Positions 6,084 through 7,082 of a DNA stretch of 7,082 nt are shown in pieces. The stretch is from Clostridiales bacterium UBA1777 (lineage in GTDB: Bacteria > Bacillota > Clostridia > Oscillospirales > Oscillospiraceae), in the NCBI GenBank assembly GCA_002315275.1, contig DCGN01000010.1:1-7082 (forward strand), in the 5' to 3' direction. Positions within the stretch are counted from its first letter, which is position 1. Every line of letters starts with the position of its first letter. The notes under the pieces are model-generated. The model was not told where the DNA came from and searched no databases. It was given only the letters and a program-made list of their open reading frames with translations. Made by a program: the position numbers and the translations under genes.

Positions 6084-6947
6084 ATGCATTTTGTCAACGC
6101 AAAAGGAATACTATCGCAGAACAACGGTATGAACATATACCGCGGCTGCTCACACGGGTGCATCTACTGCGACAGCAGAAGCACCTGCTACAGCTTTGAC
6201 CATGCGTTTGAGGATATTGAGGTCAAGCAGAACGCGCCTGAGCTGCTTGAGGCCGCGCTCAAGGCAAAGCGGCACAAATGCATGATAGGCACAGGTTCCA
6301 TGTGCGACCCGTATTTGCACGCTGAGGAAAAGCTTCGCCTCACGCGAAAATGTCTTGAGATAATCGACAGATATGAGTTCGGCGTGACGGTGCTGACGAA
6401 ATCGGCGCGTGTACTGCGCGATATCGACCTGCTGAAGTCCATAAACCGCAAGTCAAAAGCAGTCGTGCAGATGACGCTGACCACCTATGACGAGGCACTT
6501 TGCAGAATAATCGAGCCGAACGTATCCACCACAAGAGAGCGCTTTGATGCTCTTCTACGCCTTAGAGACGAGGGCATCCCTACAGTTGTTTGGCTGGCAC
6601 CCATTCTGCCGTTTATAAACGATTCCGCTGATAATCTGCGCGGCATTCTCGGTTACTGCGTTGAGGCTGACGTCAAGGGTATTGTATGCTTCGGGATGGG
6701 GCTCACGCTCCGTGACGGTGACAGAGAATACTACTACGCCGCGCTTGATAAGTATTTCCCGGGAATTAAAGAGAAATACATCCGCGCCTTCGGCAGCGCA
6801 TATGAGCTCCCCAGTCCTAACAGCCGGGTGCTCACGGATGAATTTAAGCGCGTCTGTTCGGATAACGGCATCATGTATGATCCTAACGCGGTCTTTGAAT
6901 ATCTGAACGCATATCCCGAGAAGCGCGGTCAGATGTCGCTTTTTTAA
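6084..6947 (+). CDS. SPL family radical SAM protein (COG1533)
   Basis: A 287-residue protein related to spore photoproduct lyase. The radical SAM cluster motif C-x3-C-x2-C is at C22, C26 and C29 (RGCSHGCIYC). Downstream are family features: GTGSMCDPYLHAEEK (69-83), FGVTVLTKS (99-107), VVQMTLTT (127-134), IIEPN plus the R151/R153 helix, and APILPFIND (172-180). It should cleave SAM reductively to start a radical reaction. SplB (about 340 residues) repairs UV-damaged thymine pairs, but most COG1533 proteins are uncharacterised, so lyase activity is not claimed. The ATG at 6084 has GGAGAAGG upstream (6072-6079). The extreme C-terminus is QMSLF, which fits the bacterial beta-clamp-binding pentapeptide. 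It is 19 bp upstream of a small gene, likely in the same operon, and is driven by a strong promoter. Confidence 0.9.
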   Translation: MHFVNAKGILSQNNGMNIYRGCSHGCIYCDSRSTCYSFDHAFEDIEVKQNAPELLEAALKAKRHKCMIGTGSMCDPYLHAEEKLRLTRKCLEIIDRYEFGVTVLTKSARVLRDIDLLKSINRKSKAVVQMTLTTYDEALCRIIEPNVSTTRERFDALLRLRDEGIPTVVWLAPILPFINDSADNLRGILGYCVEADVKGIVCFGMGLTLRDGDREYYYAALDKYFPGIKEKYIRAFGSAYELPSPNSRVLTDEFKRVCSDNGIMYDPNAVFEYLNAYPEKRGQMSLF

Positions 6948-6954
6948 GCAAAAC

Positions 6955-6960
6955 GGAGGT
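6955..6960 (+). promoter_or_regulatory. Perfect Shine-Dalgarno site of the last gene
   Basis: GGAGGT, six bases before the ATG at 6967, is the strongest ribosome binding site in the window. It supports the cut-off reading frame being a real gene translated from the radical SAM transcript. Confidence 0.8.
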
Positions 6961-6966
6961 AATATC

Positions 6967-7082
6967 ATGAGGTGTGTCCGGGAACACAACGGCAATGACA
7001 CCGTGCTGTATTCTGCCGATCATATCGGTGCATTCACCCGCGGCGAAAGCCTTGAAGCGGCCGCAGGCAAGATGCGCGAAAA
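6967..7082 (+). CDS. Small protein, possibly HicB-like (partial)
   Basis: The frame is open from the ATG at 6967 to the window edge, giving 38 codons (MRCVREHNGNDTVLYSADHI, then GAFTRGESLEAAAGKMRE). The perfect Shine-Dalgarno and the 19-bp distance from the preceding stop make it a real, probably co-transcribed gene. The order of features, a short strand with LYSADHIGAFTRG followed by ESLEAA and a helix, resembles the partial RNase-H-like fold of HicB-type proteins (usual pattern: strand, D-x-P-G-x-x-x-x-G, E-A helix). The match is by pattern only, the usual Pro is Ile here, and the rest of the protein is not visible. It could equally be an unrelated small domain. No function is assigned. Confidence 0.7.
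   Translation, partial: MRCVREHNGNDTVLYSADHIGAFTRGESLEAAAGKMRE

Overview
The window (7082 bp) looks like ordinary chromosomal DNA from an anaerobic Firmicute of class Clostridia, possibly of the Oscillospirales/Ruminococcus kind. The signs are mid-GC coding DNA, AT-rich intergenic gaps, strong AGGAG-type ribosome binding sites, sigma-A-type promoters of the TTGAAA/TATAAT kind, a PepV-type M20 dipeptidase and a TrmA/RlmD-family RNA methyltransferase. This placement is inferred from style and gene content; no marker gene fixes the genus. I see no insertion sequence, phage gene, CRISPR array, tRNA or rRNA.

Layout. 1-107 (-): N-terminus of a response regulator cut by the window edge, with a promoter box in the gap behind it. 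211-1596 (-): PepV-like M20 metallopeptidase with its own consensus promoter; the longer upstream start is excluded because it lies inside that promoter. 1742-2365 (-): small RluA-family pseudouridine synthase ending at a strong hairpin terminator. 2391-2440: compact divergent promoter pair sharing one -35 stretch. 2470-3618 (+): RlmD/RumA-type m5U RNA methyltransferase with an Fe-S cysteine set but no TRAM domain. 3672-4652 (+): lipoprotein esterase of the hormone-sensitive-lipase type. 4653-4830: gap with no supported gene. 4831-5340 (+): GNAT acetyltransferase. 5343-5380: bidirectional hairpin terminator between convergent genes. 5394-5924 (-): nicotinamidase-like cysteine hydrolase. 5949-6052: second divergent promoter pair. 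6084-6947 (+): SPL-type radical SAM protein ending in a beta-clamp-like peptide. 6967-7082 (+): start of a small, possibly HicB-like protein, cut by the window edge.

How they fit together. Two divergent genes modify uridines in RNA (pseudouridine and 5-methyluridine) and appear to share a promoter region. The esterase and acetyltransferase may be read through from the methyltransferase, since no terminator is visible before 5343. The dipeptidase, the amidase-like hydrolase and the esterase are peripheral metabolism. The radical SAM gene and the small gene after it form a tight pair (19 bp apart, perfect Shine-Dalgarno) and are the least characterised part of the window. I did not find a clearly new multi-gene system. 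The best leads are the clamp-like tail and candidate H-donor cysteine of the radical SAM protein, its small partner, and the shared -35 region.
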